Source of the DNA: Polytrichum commune
Lineage: Eukaryota; Streptophyta; Polytrichopsida; Polytrichales; Polytrichaceae
Assembly (NCBI GenBank): GCA_950295325.1
Contig: OX485806.1
Coordinates: 53,749,169 to 53,813,168, forward strand
Direction: 5' to 3'
DNA: 64,000 nt
The notes beneath the pieces were generated by a model. The model was given only the letters and a program-made list of their open reading frames with translations. It searched no databases and was not told the DNA's origin. The position numbers and the translations under genes are program-made. Below are positions 42,556 to 55,192 of the stretch, piece by piece (the stretch's first letter is position 1; every line of letters begins with the position of its first letter).

Positions 42556-45213
42556 TGTTGTGTGGAGTCTGGAATACTGTACGAAACTGGGCAAGATTTC
42601 CAGGACCTCCACGAATACAATGAAGCGCAAGGGGAAATCCTAAAAATGCAAACTGACTCTGAGGAATTTGAGCTTACACGGATGGTCACAGAGTGTTTTG
42701 GTAGATACGACAACATCCCTCCCGCTACCAATGATGGAATTGATGAGGATGAAAATGACATTGCTTTGGAAGACGACGACCTCAATAACATAGATCTTAC
42801 GAAAGTCATTGAGGAATCAAATATTCCATTATACGAAGGCTCTCAGACAAAGTTTTTGGTTGCAGTGCTTCTCCTATTCAATTGCTTCACGGTATTTGGA
42901 GTTTCAAACACTTGTGCAGATGAAATCTTGAACGTGATCACAGAACTTCTCCCCAAGGATAATAAACTGCCAAAATCCCACTGGGAAGGGAAGAAATTCC
43001 TACGGCATTTGGGGCTCTCCTACAACTCCATTCATGCATGTAGAAACGGGTGTTGTTTATTTCGAGGAGAGTTAGCAGATGCCTTGACCTATCCAAAATG
43101 TGGGGAGTTGCGATACACATCAGACAATAGTACAAGGGCAGTGAAGATACTAAGGCATTTTCGACTTATACCCCGACTGTTGCGAATCTTTCGATGTGCC
43201 CGGCTTGTAGAGTTAACCAAGTGGCACACATCAAGGAAAGAACTAGACGGTAATATGGAGAGTGTTCCAGACTCAAAAGCTTGGAAACACATTATGTTGT
43301 ATACTCGGAATTTGCCTCTGAGGAGAGGAACATATGATTAGGGATGGCCCTAGATGGTGTGAACCCTTACTCAAACCAATCATTAAGTCACTCAACGTGG
43401 CCAGTAATATTGTTGAATTACAACCTTATTCCCTGGCTCATCACGAAACGTTTTTTTTCTAATGTTGGTTTTTCTAATCCCTGGAAAAGAAAGCGTCACA
43501 TCGGAAAATATAGATGTCTACTTGGCCCCACTTATTGAAGAGTTGCAGGAACTGTGGCATGGTGTCAATGCCGTCGAAGTCTCCGCTGACTGTGAAAACA
43601 AGAATTTTGTCCTCAAAGCAATTTTGATGTGGTGCATTCACGATTATCCTGCATATGGTCTTGTCTCTGGGCAAGTGACAAAGGGTTATAGAGGATGCAC
43701 TGAATGTGGCCCTAATGTTAGTACTCGTCGCTCAACTGCACTGGGCAAAAATGTATATTTGGGTCATCGGAGATACCAAAAAAAATCACCCGTATCAACG
43801 ACTCCGAAGAGCATTTGATGGCGAAGACGAAAATAGAGCGCTACCTTGCACTCTTACTGGTCGAGACATTGTGCGCCACGCTAATGCGAGGGAGAAATGG
43901 CTAAATGCCTCTAACGAGAACAGACACGGGGGGTCAATGATCCAGTGCACCAAACTGGAGTGACGAGGTTGTCAGCCCTGTTTCGTCTTCCGTATTGGCA
44001 GGTTAGTGAACCATAGCCATTTCCAGACCTTAGACCTTTTTACATTGTTCATGTACTATATGACTACAAAACACTATATGTGATCAATACAGGATTATCT
44101 GCACTCAGCGCATGACTATATGTAGTGAAGAAATTAGTGTTGGTAGTCACATGTTTGGATCCACTGACTCAGTAAATACAATATGACTAGTTTGAGTCAT
44201 CAACACCGAACCCACGACTACATTTGACGATTAAATGTACGACTACATACAGAATGCCGTAGTGAGGGGATGTGTAGAATTGCTCTAACATGGGTTGAAC
44301 ACTGAATACAGGCTCTTATGATCCGCCATGTGTTGGATCCAATGCATTGCAAAAAAACACCTGTGCGAAAACATCATGAAGACAATATGGGGATTGAAGG
44401 ATACATTGAAAGTAAGGTTAGACCTTAAGGAGGCGTCGATACGTCCCGAGCTCCACCCAAAACCAGGTGGAAATGACACCATCATACTACCAGTTGCTCC
44501 TTATGTGCTGTCAAAGGTGGAGAAGGCAAAATTTATCAAAACTATCCGCAACCTGAAGACCCCCAGCAACAATGTGGGGCAGTTGTCGAAGAGGATAACC
44601 GTTGACGGAGACCTTCGTGGGCTTAAGTCACATGAGTACCACATAATGATGCAGCAAATTCTTCCTTTATGTGTGCGAACACTCCTACCAAAGGAAGTTC
44701 GCGCAACATTAATTTGTACAAATAGGATTTTTGTGCGTTTATGTGCAAAGTCTGTGGATCCATCAACAATGGCAGACCTGATGGAGAAACAGTTGTAACT
44801 ATGTGTATGTTGGAGAAGGTCTTCCCACCGGCATTTTTTGAAGTCATGTCACATCTGCCGATTCACTTAGTGCAATAGTTAGACATTTGTGGTCCAGTTC
44901 ACACACGTTGAATGTACCCTGTGGAACGGTATTTGAAAACGTTAAAGGGCTATGTACGGCAACGAGCACAACCGGAGGGATCGATGGCAAGAGGGTATAT
45001 CATGGAGGAGGTGTTTGGATTCTGCAAAATTGTACTATGACATCACGCCGTGTATGGGACGACAAAGAGGAGCCAAGTACAAATGACGAAGTGTTACAAG
45101 GGAAGGGGAGACGGCGCATATTGTCTCCGGAACTGCAACAGTGGATTCATGAGTTCGTGCTTAACAACGCTGAAATACTTCAAGATTACAGAGAGTATGC
45201 ACCTGAGCAATAA
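42556..45213 (+). pseudogene. CACTA TNP2-type transposase (Transposase_21), broken
   Basis: The N-terminal part (42556-43290) has YEGSQTKFLVAVLLLFNCF and HLGLSYNSIHACRNGCCLF. The core (43340-43790) has LGMALDGVNPYSNQSLSHST, PGKESVTSENIDVYLAPLIE, AILMWCIHDYPAYGLVSGQV and TKGYRGCTECGPN, hallmark TNP2 motifs. After LSALFRLPYWQ (about 43999) an intron to about 44308 (GTTAGT...ACAG) leads to LMIRHVLDPMH and then the region with DLRGLKSHEYHIMMQQILPL (about 44640). The last block (44887-45213) fits the DUF4218-like tail. Damage: frameshifts near 43290, 43470, 43780 and 44355, a TGA at about 43340, and further breaks at about 44800. It is a dead copy. The first domain normally at its N-terminus is instead in the SET gene just upstream. 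Confidence 0.88.
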
Positions 45214-45429
45214 AACTGTTACATAGTAATATACGGTAAACAAAGCACTACGTCTAGTCATCGTTTTTTATTTTAGGACTAGCTATGAAGACGAGACAGA
45301 TGAAACAGTCAAAAAAATGAAAAAAACTACTATGGATAGTCACAGTTATGAAGAAGATGACCAACAAAGCTGTATGATGTAGTATAGAAACAATTTATGG
45401 AAAATAACGGACTTGAGGTGATGTGTATA

Positions 45430-45691
45430 CTGCAGGCGGTATGCCACTGAAATGACTCGACGAAAAGAGGCCAGAAAAGTCGTCCAAAGATGTAGCAAGG
45501 GAAGACACCCGGATTATCCCATTGATATACGACAGGAATCCTTCAGTACGTGGTTCCAGAACGTAGTGTCCGAAGACATTGCGAAAATCCCCCTACAATT
45601 GGCTGTCCAAAACTATAGTCACCTAACTACTACTTCTAGTCATATGGCTGCCCATGAGAAAAACAATCGGGAGAACACGTTCCCTACGTAG
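45430..45691 (+). pseudogene. TNP2 tail exon fragment
   Basis: ATEMTRRKEARKVVQRCSKG and FSTWFQNVVSEDIAK resemble the DUF4216-proximal tail of TNP2-type proteins, after an acceptor-like TGCAG at 45431-45435. Similarity is weak; its place between TNP2 and the element end supports the call. Confidence 0.4.
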
Positions 45692-45699
45692 TTCCAATT

Positions 45700-45850
45700 G
45701 AGGCCCCCTGAAAATATGACTAAAATCCTAGTCATGTGATGACTATAGTCATTTCTAGTCACCAAAGTGGTCACTGATGACTGCATTCTAACCGATAGTC
45801 ATATCCGGTCATAAGGCCCTAGTCATATTTTGTTTGTTTTCCTAGTAGTG
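45700..45850 (-). repeat. CACTA right terminus and subterminal repeats
   Basis: The element ends ...TTTTCCTAGTAGTG at 45850, reverse complement CACTACTAGGAAAA, a standard CACTA end. Just inside are many CTAGTCAT/ATGACTA motifs. The 3 bp after the end are TAT, and gypsy integrase sequence follows at once, so the element inserted into a family B gypsy copy. Confidence 0.85.
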
Positions 45851-45993
45851 TATGTTGCCATCTTGTTGATGGTAGAGCGGTCTGCCAAGTTGGCACACAT
45901 GGCACTGATTGTGGGAACCGCGACCGCGTTGGAGATCACATAGTTTTTTCTCCAAAGATGGTTGAGGCACCATGGGTTACCAAAAGTGATTGT
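45851..45993 (+). pseudogene. family B gypsy integrase fragment
   Basis: The plus strand encodes LLMVERSAKLAHMA..., then LRHHGLPKVIV, matching the integrase at 2.3-2.5 kb and 52.3-52.6 kb (which are on the minus strand). It is cut on the left by the CACTA end and on the right by the MULE transposase fragment. Confidence 0.85.
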
Positions 45994-46919
45994 GCCTACC
46001 ATCGTCGAGGAGTCCTCTCCGTCAGTGCTAGATGTTCCACCACCCCCTCCTACTGGTCTTGATTTTTGCCGGGTCACTGTTGTACAAGAATCCAAAGTGG
46101 ACGAGAAGCTCTGGCATATTGCTCGCGTTTCTTACAATTCTTCCAAGGCATGTTGGGCCATGAATGTGATCACCAAAAAGAAATGCACACCCAAAATCGT
46201 CTCAAACCCCAAAAACACCCTTGCCCCGGCATACCTTGGAATTTGGAATTATTACAAATTCACAACATCTAAAGTCAAGAAGTTTGAGTCGCAATTGGGT
46301 TGTAAAATTCATTGTTGGCCAAGAACAACCTCCAATCCCGCCCGTATGGCCTGTCAAGCTTGGTACCAACCTCACACATCCGAAGATCCTGAAGCTTGAA
46401 AATGCCGGTTTTCAGCTCCCCCAGAAAGAACGCATCACGCCCACTCGCCTCTTTAACACATCAGCTCCTCCCCTCGACCTCTTCGGAGTGGACGTTCCAA
46501 CCAACCTTGACTCTTATCCTTATTCCAAGCAGTCCAAGTCTACAAGACGGTCTGCCACTGCACCATCAACAAAACAAATGCAGATGGTGGCATCTGCACG
46601 AGCTATGGACGGAACCATCTTGAAGGTCACCATGATTCCACGCCCTAGATCTGGTTGCGTGATCATGTTGCAGTCCAAACCTACACCTACACAATCAATT
46701 TACCAATTCACAGTGAGTTATCTGCCCGGGTGTAATTTCCCGGCCTTCAAGGATATGATATCAAAATTTGGCCGCAAACGAAATTCATTTTTGCATTGTA
46801 AGCACCTCTACTTCATCTTTGTCAAGGTCTCTAATGTAGGCCCCGACATTGACTTGTTCATTCACGCCCCGACATTTAGCTTCCATGAGGTCGAACTCAT
46901 CCACGAAGGGGCCTCTTGA
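45994..46919 (+). pseudogene. C-terminal fragment of a second MULE transposase copy
   Basis: Begins PTIVEESSPSVLDV and ends at the stop after HEVELIHEGAS, matching the last 330 residues of the transposase at 18.8-19.7 kb, with a frame change near 46290. The SWIM-like end reads GCNFPAF ... CKHLYFIF, so the second Cys of the C-x-C pair is Phe here. The first codons join in frame to the gypsy integrase fragment to the left. Confidence 0.88.
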
Positions 46920-47210
46920 TACAATCTTCTTCTTAGAAATCCTCTCAGCCTAGCACTACATTGTGCCCTAATAGATGATCATTTACTTATCTATTATATC
47001 ACAATTATTCTATCATTTTAGCACTTCCCGGTTACCAAATTTAATGAGACCATTTCAAATTAAGGGCATTTTTATTTATTTTTGGACCTATGCATTCCAT
47101 GGAAATAGGTCATAAATTTTACTATTTTTGATAAATATAGAATATTCTTAGTATATTCGAATATTCTAAATATATCTAAATTTAGCCCAATATTGTGCCC
47201 ACATTTCAAG
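46920..47210. mobile_element. non-coding end region of the second MULE copy
   Basis: AATGAGACCATTTCAAATT, ATTTTTGGACCTATGCATTCC and AATAGGTCATAAA match the reverse complement of 17755-17865 in the first MULE. The terminal inverted repeat itself is not present. At about 47196 AGCCCAATATTGTGCCCACA resembles the start of a family C LTR. Confidence 0.6.
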
Positions 47211-48685
47211 TTGACCTTAACACCATCCAAACAATTGCAGTACAGTTTTTATTGAGTTCGAAGTTTAATATTTAAGTTTGATTTAGTTAAGTTAGAAAAT
47301 TGTGTGTCAATTAACATGAAAAGACCAAAAACAAATTATTAGTTTAGATGGAGTTTAGGCGCCACTTATGCTCAAGTGGTTTTAGGAGGGGACATTTTAA
47401 TTGTTAGGCTTAGGGTGCTGTCCGTTTTAGAAGGGGGGTCTTCCCACAAACAGATTACGTTCTGGGCTGAGGTCAGGAGGACGAGAGGCGAGGGGGTGTG
47501 CTCTTGGGAGACAGACATGAGAGACGACAGAAGCAGGTTGGAGGCGGCTCAAGGAAAAATATCGGGAAGGGACTTGACGGCTGAAGGGAGTCATTCTTTC
47601 TTTCTCGGGACAGCAAGGAGCTGCCAGGGATTTTTCTTGTTGTTTTTTTGTCAGAAAACGGAGAGGGTTTGGCCAAGCGCGGCGAAGTTCTACTCGTTGG
47701 GGGCTCTGGAGTCTTGAGCAAGCTGGGCACCGTGCCAAATTTGGACCCTGGGTCCCTAATCTCAGCCTTAGCTACAAGTAGCAAGCCGATAAATAGGCGG
47801 CGATCAAGTCAGAAGGGTGGCTTAGGAATTTGGAGGAAGGGCAGATGGGGAAGAAGCCCAGCAAAAAGACGGCATGAGGGGATGGAGCCAAGGCAATGGT
47901 TGCGCCGTAACAAAAAAAAGCTGAACCTCGGAGGGTCCGAGTGGGCAGATTCGTGAGGAGAAGAGAGACATGTGGTCTCTCACAGGTAAAAATCCTTCGC
48001 GGGTGGTAAGTTGAGACAATGCGAAGGGCTGGAGTCAACAATCAAAAGAGGGGGGCAAGGTGATTCAAGGGGGAACTTCAAGGTAGAATTCAAGTAGGCG
48101 GATGATCTAGAAGAAGGCCGGTGGGCAGTGGAAATTTCCGACAGCCTTTGAAGGCCCCTTCGTTTTTCAGGTGGCCGCAGTGATCAGCTGGGCCGCAGCA
48201 CTTCCGAACCGATTTTGAATTTTTACTCTGGTCTATGAGTAGAATATTGGCAGTGCTACAGTGGCCTTGATTACGAGCTGCTGGCTGGTTGTTTTCGGTG
48301 GCAACGCATCTGAAAAACATGGAAGAGGTGAATTTTGGGTGTAGCTGAAGTTATAGCGTGGTGGGGAGTGACCAGATTCAAGCGGTAATTCTTGGCAGGG
48401 GAACTCAACATTGAATTGATCAAGCATCGTAGGTGGTGGTGCAAGCTAAGGGCTGGTAGCCTGCCGATTAGGAGGGGAATCAATCTTTGTACCTCTCAAC
48501 CATATTCAGAAGCGCATGGGCAGTCAGCACAGAGGCCACATTGGGAGAGACATTCATTGCTGGTTGAAGGGACACCGGCTCATGAGTCTAATAAGACAAG
48601 CAGTGGGATGACCAGTAGGCTATCGATACCAGAGATAAACAACAACTAAGGCATGAAGCAAGGGAGTTTTTGGCAGGGGGGAAGC
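47211..48685. other. unassigned G-rich sequence
   Basis: Open frames on both strands (for example 47376-47717, 48392-48649) lack recognisable domains. A possible reading is the flank or LTR of an unrecognised element. Confidence 0.35.
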
Positions 48686-49659
48686 TATCGCAACCCTTGC
48701 TAGCCCCCTTAACTATCTTGCCAATTTTTGTTTCTGGCAAAGGTTTTGAGCACTAACCCTTCGCATTCCGCAATGCTAATGGTTAGATCCTCCTAACCCG
48801 AACCTTATAGTTCATAGGAGGGGAACCAACCCTCCTACTTTACTTTCAGGATTCACCCCTTAATCGGTAACCCATTCCTTCAATGTGGACTTCCATCCAT
48901 GGAAGTCCAATCCCATGTTGATCATCGCGTTGTCGGAGCAACACTACAACAACCCGAACCATACTAGGCAACTATGGCCTCACATTAGGCCAATGCCAAT
49001 GGAGGCCGTGCCGTTCCGCCTTGGGTGGGTGAGGCCACACCACCTCACCCATATAAGCCTCTAGGACTCTACACAGGGCCCCTACCCCACCGTCAACCAA
49101 CCTGTTGTCTCTCCACCAAGAGTTGGGGCCAAGTAAACATTTTCCCTTAGCCGCTGGGCCTAGAAGCCCCCAGCAGCTTCAGACCATCATAACTTCCTTG
49201 TATGATGTCTGATACAAACACAAAACCACTCCATCTTCATCTACAGTTCACGTAAATGCCGATGGACTCCTCACTTGCCCCATTCAGACAAGTATTGACG
49301 AAGTTATGCCTGTTTGAACCTTGGCAGTCTCGGAAATCATACCCAGGCACTGCTGTACCAGGGCGGTGTCCCGGGACAGCGCCCCACTCAAATGGCCATA
49401 ACTCCTACCTCGCACCTCCGATTGAGGTGATCTGGAGCATTCTAGAATCACCACGCCATGAGCTACGCATAGCTTATGGCCTTACCCTCATGCCACCTAG
49501 TCTCCGTGGGTGGGAGGCGTTCCCAATGCACGGGGCCCTCACCCGCACTAGGATCACTTGTGCCCTCTCACCAACGGCGCCACAAGTCCCGGGTGTCACT
49601 CCGGGGTCCCCCTTGTACCCATGGTGTTTTGGCCACTCCTCATGGAGAGGTGCGCGACA
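48686..49659 (-). mobile_element. family B LTR, probable 3' LTR of the family B element
   Basis: Plus strand TATCGCAACCC...GCGCGACA (first dinucleotide TG mutated to TA at the plus-strand left end). Flanks GAAGC and CTCAC do not match. On the minus strand it is preceded by GGTGGGGGTGAG (49660-49671), a good polypurine tract, so it is a real 3' LTR and not a solo LTR. Confidence 0.75.
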
Positions 49660-49671
49660 CTCACCCCCACC
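49660..49671 (-). other. polypurine tract of the family B element
   Basis: GGTGGGGGTGAG on the minus strand directly before the LTR start TGTCGCGCACC. A similar tract, AGTGGGGGAGAG, occurs at about 51447-51458. Confidence 0.65.
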
Positions 49672-51674
49672 AAACGAAGTTGATGCCCTCATCGACTATA
49701 CTCGTAGTCGGCACACCAATTCTGTCGCAACCCTTGCTAGCCCTCCTTGACCATCTTGCCAATTTTCATTTCCTAGCAAAGGTTACGAGCGCTAACCATT
49801 CGCATACCGCCATGCTAATGGTTAGCTCCTCTCACCCCGGACCTTATAGTTCATAGGAGGGGAACCAACCCTCCTACTTTGCTTTCAGGACTCACCCCTT
49901 CAATCGCTAACCAACCCCTTTAATCGGTAACCAATCCTTAGATGTGGACTTCCATCCATGGAAGTCCAATCTTATGTTGATCATCGCGTTGCCGGAGCAA
50001 CACTACAACAACCCGAACCATACTAGGCAACTATGGCCTCACATTAGGCCAATGCCAATGGAGGCCGTGCCGTTCGGCCTCGGGTGGGTGAGGCCACACC
50101 ACCTCACCCATATAAGCCTCTAGGACTTCACACGGGGCCCCTACCCCACCGTCAACCAACCTCTTGTCTCCCTACCAAGAGTTGGGGCCAAGTGGACATT
50201 TTCCGTTAGCTGCTGGGCCTAGAACCCCCCCAGCAGCTTCAGACCATCATAACTTCCTTGTATGATGTCTGATCATAACAACCAACCACTCCATCCTCAT
50301 CTACGCTTCACGTAGATGCCGATGGACTCCTCACTTGCTCCATTCAAGCAAGTCTTGAGGAAGTTATGCCTGTTTGAACCTTGGCAGTCCCGGGAATCCC
50401 TCCCAAGCACTGCTGTACCAGGGCTCTGTCCCGGGACAGCGCCTCACTCAAATGGCCATAACTCCTAGCTCACACCTCCGATTGAGGTGTTCTTGAGCAT
50501 TCTAGAATCACCACGCCATGAGCTACGCATAGCTCATGGCCTTACCCTTGTGCCTCCTAGTCTTCGTGGGTGGGAGGCGTTCCCAACGCCCGGGGCCCTC
50601 ACCCACACTAGGATCACTTGGGCCCTCTCACCAACGGCGCCACAAGTCCCGGTTGTCACTCCGGGGTCCCCCTTGTGCCCATGGTGTTTCGGCCACTCCT
50701 CATGGAGAGGTGCGCGACAAATTCTCAAGTTGCCATCCTCTATGGTGCGGCATTGTGTTTACCTTAGGGCGCGATCCCCACAATGCATCTTCAAATTTGG
50801 CATAGTCCCAAAGGTGTTGTTCCTAGGTGGTCCCTTAGCGACCTTGGATCTCTCCTCCAACGACCTTACCTACACCAGACCCACCTACTTTGGGACTCAC
50901 TTGGGTTGCCCCTCGTTTGGGGCCTCCCCCGTTAGGCTCCACTAGCCTAACATAACACATCTAGGCAACACCTCAACGCTTCCACTAAATTGTCTCGGTT
51001 GCAACTCCGAGATGGCTTTCCATTGTTAAGCCACGCCTCGATCGCACGAGGGTGATGCCAAGTCCCACCCGACTCGGTTCCCACTTTGCTCTTTCCAGAC
51101 ATGGGTTCATGACTCTCATGCGCCAACTCTCGTTAGCTCGCGGGTAGCACTTTTATGAGCACGCGCCATCACCTTGCCCCCACCCGGACAAGCCCACAAC
51201 TAAGAAGTTTCTTGGTTTTATCCAAGGCCCCTCCAAGCCATGGCCCTCAATTACTCGGTTTACCCAACCTAGTTTGGCATATCTATTCCCCCTCTTCCAT
51301 TAACCAAACACAAGTACAAGACTAGGACCTCATCCCATACTTTTCTCTTTGCACCACTAAAGTTTGGACTTTATTCCCTCAAGCCAAAGAACAAGTACAT
51401 GTTGTGGAGCGATTAGCCTCGAAGCTAAGTGTGCTACTAGCGTCTCTCCCCCACTAAAGGAGATTGATGTCCTCATCAATGCCTACGCTTCATTTTATTG
51501 GAATCTCTAGCCTTAGTTTCTTCAAAGTGCTTCACCAATTCCTTGGCGTTCACCATGTCTCTTGCCGCCATCCAAACGGTTTCTTTCTCATGGTATCTTC
51601 ACCATTTCACAAAGTAGTCCTTTGTACATTTTCTTTCCTTTTCACTTGGGCTTTCTACACTTGAGGATGCCCTC
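49672..51674 (-). other. family B 3' untranslated region, interrupted by a solo LTR
   Basis: Sequence between the pol remnant (51675) and the 3' LTR. CATCAACTTCGTTTGGTGGG near 49680 resembles CATCAATCTCCTTTAGTGGG near 51460, so part of it may be duplicated or come from a second element. No coding motif seen. Confidence 0.45.
49723..50719 (-). mobile_element. solo family B LTR
   Basis: Plus strand TGTCGCAACCC...GCGCGACA, flanked by a perfect AATTC duplication (49718-49722 and 50720-50724). It has a small internal duplication near 49890-49930 (CCCTTCAATCGCTAACC / CCCTTTAATCGGTAACC), making it about 20 bp longer than its relatives. Confidence 0.93.
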
Positions 51675-54610
51675 TTACCTCATGTTCCAAATGACCTCCA
51701 CAAGGTTGGGACGTGGCCTAATCACTTGCTTGTGATCGGGCCACAAGGTGGGTTCCTTAAATGGCTTTAGGAATGAGACATGAAATGTCCAATGCACTTT
51801 GATCTCGGGCGGTAATTCCAACTTATAGATGTCCTTGAACACTTGTTCCGCAATGGGAAACGTAGCTCCAATTTTAGACATGAACTTTGGAGTGAGGCCT
51901 TCCACTTCGCGTCTCACGGCATTGACTTGCACTTTGTAGCACCTTCGGGCTTTCTCCACCAACAACTTGGTCATCTCCAAGATTTGTTTACCATCCTTGG
52001 CCAAGTCCTCACCATCTTGGTTTAACTCTAGTGTTGAATGTGCCCCTCGAAAGCTAGGTTAATAGGTTGGAGCGCATCCACTCCATAAGCCACCACGAAA
52101 GACCACCCCTTGGTAGCCAAGTGCGTGGCTAAATTCCGCTCGACCCACATATAGTCCGCGCAATCTCCTTGGTATGCCCCACCAAGTTCCTCAAGTATTG
52201 CTTCAAGACTCCATTCACACACTCCATTTTTTCATCCATCTGGGATTGCAAGGCCGTGCTAAACCTTAGTTTCATTCCGACCTCCTTAAAGGATTCCATT
52301 GAAAATGCACTTGTGAACTTTGGATCTTGATCCGACACAATCACTCTTGGCAACCCGTGGTGCCTCAACCATCATTTGAGAAAAGGCTATGCGGTCTCCA
52401 ACGCGGTTGCGGTTCCCACAATTGGCACCATGTGTGCCAATTTGGCAAACCACTCAACCATCAACAAGATGGCATCATACCTATGTGATTCCGGCAAACT
52501 TGTGATCAAGTCCATCCACATACTATGCCATGGCGCCGACGGGATAAGCAACGGTTGCAAGAAACCGCCTTACTTTTGGTAAGAGGCTCGGTTTACTTGG
52601 CATTTTATTCACGCCTTTACTTTATATCCTCCTTTATGCACCGCCAATGGTACCTCCTTCACACCATCCTATGGCGGCTTTTTTTTTCTCCTCTATGGCT
52701 GGCAATAGGACTATCATTTTCCTTCCAAACCGATAGCCTCAACTTGCCTTGTGGCACATACACCCAACTTTGCTTACACTTGAACAATCCGTCCACCAAC
52801 TTAACCTCTTTGAGCAACTTGCTCTTGCAAAGTTCACCTAAAAGTTTCTATGCTTCGAGTAGTTAATTTACCCCTCCCGTATCTTGCATCACAAGTTTCC
52901 TTCGCCGGCACACATTAGCCACAAGGTTTGGATGGTTCTCATTGCTTGGAACTCTTTCGGTCTACTTCGCGCATCCGGCACCACATTTCCACGGTCCGGT
53001 TTGTGGATCAAATCCACCTTCATAAGCGCCAAACTATCATGCCACCGACTTGGCGCTCACTTGCGTTTGTATGTCAAAATACTTTTAGGACACATTGTCC
53101 ATGTAGACCTTTGTTTTGTACGACCCCAAATAGTGTCGCCACATCTTCAAGCAATGCACTACGGCAAAGAAGTTCTTTGTCATGAGTTGGTTGTCTTCTT
53201 TGACAACCATCGAGATTCATGCTTCCATATGCAATGGCCATCCATCTTACACATAATCCACCATTGGCAAAGTCATTCACCCCCGTATGCACCTCAAGAG
53301 GTTTGTCAAGCTCCGCGAACTTGAGCACGGGCGGCGAAGAGAACTTGGTCTTAAGCTCCTCAAACATTCATGACAAACATCATCCCACTCTTGGGATAGC
53401 CATTTCTTCCACAAATCGGATAAGGTGGGACAATCATCGAGCTTCATGCTCTCATATGCAATGGCCATCCATCTTGCATCAACATCAGCGAATGATAAAG
53501 TTACTCGCTCCCGTATGCACCTCAAAAGTTTTGTTAAACTCCGCGGACTTGAGCACGGGCGGCAAAGAGAACTTTCTCTTAAGCTCCCCAAAGACTTGGT
53601 GACAAGGTTCATCCCACTCTTGGGATAGTCATTTCATTCACAAGTCGGACAAGGTGAGACAAGCATCGAGCTTCATGCTCCCATATACAATGGCCATCCA
53701 TCTTGCAATAACATCCACCAATGGTAAAGTCACTTGCCCCGTATGCATCTCAAAAGGTTTGTCAAACTCCGCGAACTTCAAAAACTCTCGAATGAAGTAG
53801 TGGTAGTAGTTGGCTAGGCCAACAAATGACCTAAGCCCTTTTTGAATGAAGGGCCAATTCTCCTTTTGGATTGCCTTGATATTCTTCATGTTCGTCCAGC
53901 AACTTCCTTTGTCACCACATATCTCAAGAACTCAATCTCTCGTTGAGCAAAGTTATTTTTCATTCCTTGGCGGTAACTTTTTGGGCAACACATTGGTGAA
54001 TACAGCCTTATATCTCACCAACATCCCACCAATGTGGTTTGGAGAAGGCCCATCTTTCCTAGCGTCCCCATACGTTCCTTGGAGTTGCTCCAATTGAACC
54101 ACGACCATTATATTTTCTATTTTCATTTGGTCCATTAAGACCAAATTCAACTTGGGTCCTCCCACCATAGGAGTCTTTGTCAATTTGAACTTCAATTTTT
54201 TGCCATTATGACACATCATAATGCACTGCAAGCACACCGGCTTGCACATCACATCTATCATGTGAGTTTAAAAAAAGGCGGCCTTCACAATGACATGCAT
54301 TTCATCTATTTCACATGGTGTGAAATTTTGAAAAAAATCCAATTTCCCACATTGAAAGGTTACATGCATCGCGGCCTCCTTTGTCTCATGCGGTTTGCCC
54401 TTTCCAAACCGCACCTTGGTGGGCTTGCCCGCTCTACCGATCGGCAAGCCCCAATTCCTTTGTGAGCTTTGGACTCATGAAGGAATGCCTTGCCTCTTTG
54501 TCAACAAATGAAACCATTTTTTTTCATTGATTCAGCCCATGATATACAAAAGACTTGCCCTTGGCTTAAGGCTACTTGCCTTGGCCATAATGCGATCGTC
54601 TTACATTCGG
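51675..54610 (-). pseudogene. Ty3/gypsy family B pol (protease to integrase), heavily decayed
   Basis: Read on the minus strand from 54610. Protease region at about 54530-54250 has VDKEARHSFMSPKLTKELGL, where the usual D-S/T-G is lost, and VRFGKGKPHETKEAAMHVTF. An RT-proximal linker covers 54261-53953; the RT core (with its YxDD box) is missing. RNase H is present in three tandem partial copies (53889-53074; FAELDKPLEVHTGVNDFANG, MAIAYGSM). Integrase covers about 52900-52030 (HHGLPRVIVSDQDPKF, with the Glu region changed to MDEKMECVNG). A C-terminal part ends FHVSFLKPFKEPTLWPDH (about 51760), typical of the region before a chromodomain. Style suggests the chromovirus side of Ty3/gypsy. Many stops and frameshifts. 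Confidence 0.88.
53074..53889 (-). repeat. tandem triplication of an RNase H segment
   Basis: CATATGCAATGGCCATCCATCTT-type sequence recurs near 53226, 53453 and 53684, each followed by a CCGTATGCACCTCAA-type line and AACTCCGCGAACTTGAGCAC. The step is about 230 bp and the copies differ by 10-15 percent, so the triplication is old. Confidence 0.85.
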
Positions 54611-55192
54611 TCCGTAGCACAAGTGTTATTTGGTGTGGTACCTATCTCCCCTCAACGTCCATTGTTGTAAGGCACCACCAAATTTCTTATTTGGGTCATT
54701 GGCGTTAATTCTCATGGCAATTCTGATGATCCCCGCCACAACTTCAATAGACTTTGGAACTTTGAACTTGGTATTCACCACCCACTTTTGAAACCCCACC
54801 TTAAACGATGTATTTCTTAAAAAAACTCGTTCATCTAAGATGTACAATTCATTTGGGTATGAAATTCAAGCATGTACGCCTTCAGACACCCGGACGCCTC
54901 ATTTTCACCAAATTCATTCCAACATCAATACCTTCCAAGCATTTCGAATTGAAATTTCAATCCAACATTAATGCCTTCCAAGGTTTAGGGTGCATTCGGT
55001 ATTCTAGGCCCCAAATTCAAAGGACTCCACCATTTTCCTTACCGAATCCACCATCATGCCCACCAATGTCATTAGAACCAATGGTATGGTCAAATTCCAT
55101 TTACACATGATCTTTGTTCCAATTTGAGCCTCACAACCTTTTGGGATCCCCGGGGTCACCATAATAACCCTCACGTTTGATCGCCATCTCTC
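54611..55192 (-). pseudogene. family B gag-region remnant
   Basis: On the minus strand, NDPNKKFGGALQQWTLRGDR and PLVLMTLVGMMVDSVRKMVE match 10.9-11.4 kb. Frames are short and broken. The 5' end stops at 55192 where an oppositely oriented family B LTR was inserted. Confidence 0.65.

Noticed and set aside
47376-48427. Overlapping frames on both strands at 47.4-48.4 kb
   Set aside because: No domain, no splice structure, and neighbouring DNA is repeat debris.
49672-51674. A possible independent gene in the 2 kb after family B pol
   Set aside because: Frames are short, part is the family B LTR, and the rest fits an element untranslated region.
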